NCBI GenBank assembly: GCA_021802025.1
Contig: JAKABC010000031.1
Location: forward strand, 1-13,148
Reading direction: 5' to 3'
Length of the DNA stretch: 13,148 nucleotides
DNA from: Actinomycetes bacterium
GTDB taxonomy: Bacteria > Actinomycetota > Acidimicrobiia > Acidimicrobiales > RAAP-2
This document shows, piece after piece, positions 12,922 through 13,148 of the stretch. The stretch's first letter is position 1, and each line of letters opens with the position of its first letter. Position numbers and translations under genes: made by a program. The notes beneath the pieces were generated by a model. The model ran no database searches. It worked only from the letters and a program-made list of their open reading frames with translations, and had not been told where the DNA came from.

Positions 12922-13148
12922 TTGGCGCCGAAGAAGATACGAGTGCACGAGCTCGCCAAGGAGCTCGGCCTGACGAGCAAGGAGTTGCTCGGCCTGGCCA
13001 CGGCGTTGGGCATCGGCGCGTCGAGCCCCTCGGCGTCCATCGAGGACGCCCAGGCCGACCGGATCCGACGGCGCGCCGACGCCGAGGGGCTGCGCCGCGA
13101 GGCCACCCCCGAGGCGAAGCCCGCCAAGGCGCCGCGCGCGGCCAAGGC
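12922..13148 (+). CDS. infB: Translation initiation factor IF-2, N-terminal fragment (cut by the right edge)
   Basis: The first 75 codons of IF-2, the GTPase that brings initiator tRNA to the 30S subunit. The visible part is the IF2_N domain (APKKIRVHELAKELGLTSKE, then LLGLATALGIG) followed by the start of the Ala/Pro/Lys-rich linker (EAKPAKAPRAAK) typical of actinobacterial IF-2. The GTPase domains lie beyond the window. TTG 12922 is chosen because TAA at 12910-12912 closes the frame upstream, AAGGGA (12911-12916) is well placed, and the KIRVHELAKELG motif follows directly. No ATG lies between that stop and the motif. Position after nusA and ylxR confirms the identity. Confidence 0.95.
   Translation, partial: MAPKKIRVHELAKELGLTSKELLGLATALGIGASSPSASIEDAQADRIRRRADAEGLRREATPEAKPAKAPRAAK

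Noticed and set aside
1..13148. CRISPR arrays, tRNA or rRNA genes, insertion sequences, toxin-antitoxin or defence genes
   Set aside because: I looked on both strands and saw no regularly spaced repeats, no tRNA cloverleaf, no transposase motifs and no defence-family proteins.

Overview
This window is a housekeeping stretch from a very GC-rich bacterium, most likely an actinobacterium. The gene order, the archaeal-type prolyl-tRNA synthetase and the Shine-Dalgarno-poor starts would fit an Acidimicrobiia-like lineage, but that placement is inference from gene content, not a database result. Coding is dense and almost all on the + strand. Long open frames on the opposite strand are a by-product of high GC.

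Layout. At the left edge an OmpR/PhoB-type response regulator (- strand, cut by the window edge) diverges from a XerC/XerD-type tyrosine recombinase across a 68-bp gap. A promoter and a structured leader of about 100 nt then precede a translation and membrane block: rpsB, tsf, pyrH, frr, cdsA, dxr, rseP, ispG, proS. Most junctions are overlaps (TAATG, TGATG, ATGA) or short gaps. After proS a 160-bp gap holds a GC palindrome, a good promoter and an intrinsic terminator. It leads into rimP, nusA, ylxR and the start of infB, which runs off the right edge.

How the genes fit together. rpsB, tsf, frr, proS, rimP, nusA and infB serve ribosome assembly, translation and transcription-translation coupling. 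pyrH supplies UDP. cdsA makes CDP-diacylglycerol for phospholipids. dxr and ispG are two steps of the MEP isoprenoid pathway. rseP is a site-2 intramembrane protease. The order joins the rpsB-frr-cdsA-dxr-rseP block directly to the rimP-nusA-ylxR-infB block.

No unknown defence, mobile or biosynthetic system is visible. The best leads are regulatory and evolutionary: an attenuator-like leader before rimP-nusA, a pseudo-nested hairpin leader on rpsB whose 3' strand enters the Shine-Dalgarno, a ylxR whose only sensible start is ATA, a zinc-ligand-depleted archaeal-type ProRS in the usual proS slot, a long Trp-containing acidic N-terminal extension on CdsA, and several -10-like boxes placed for leaderless transcripts.
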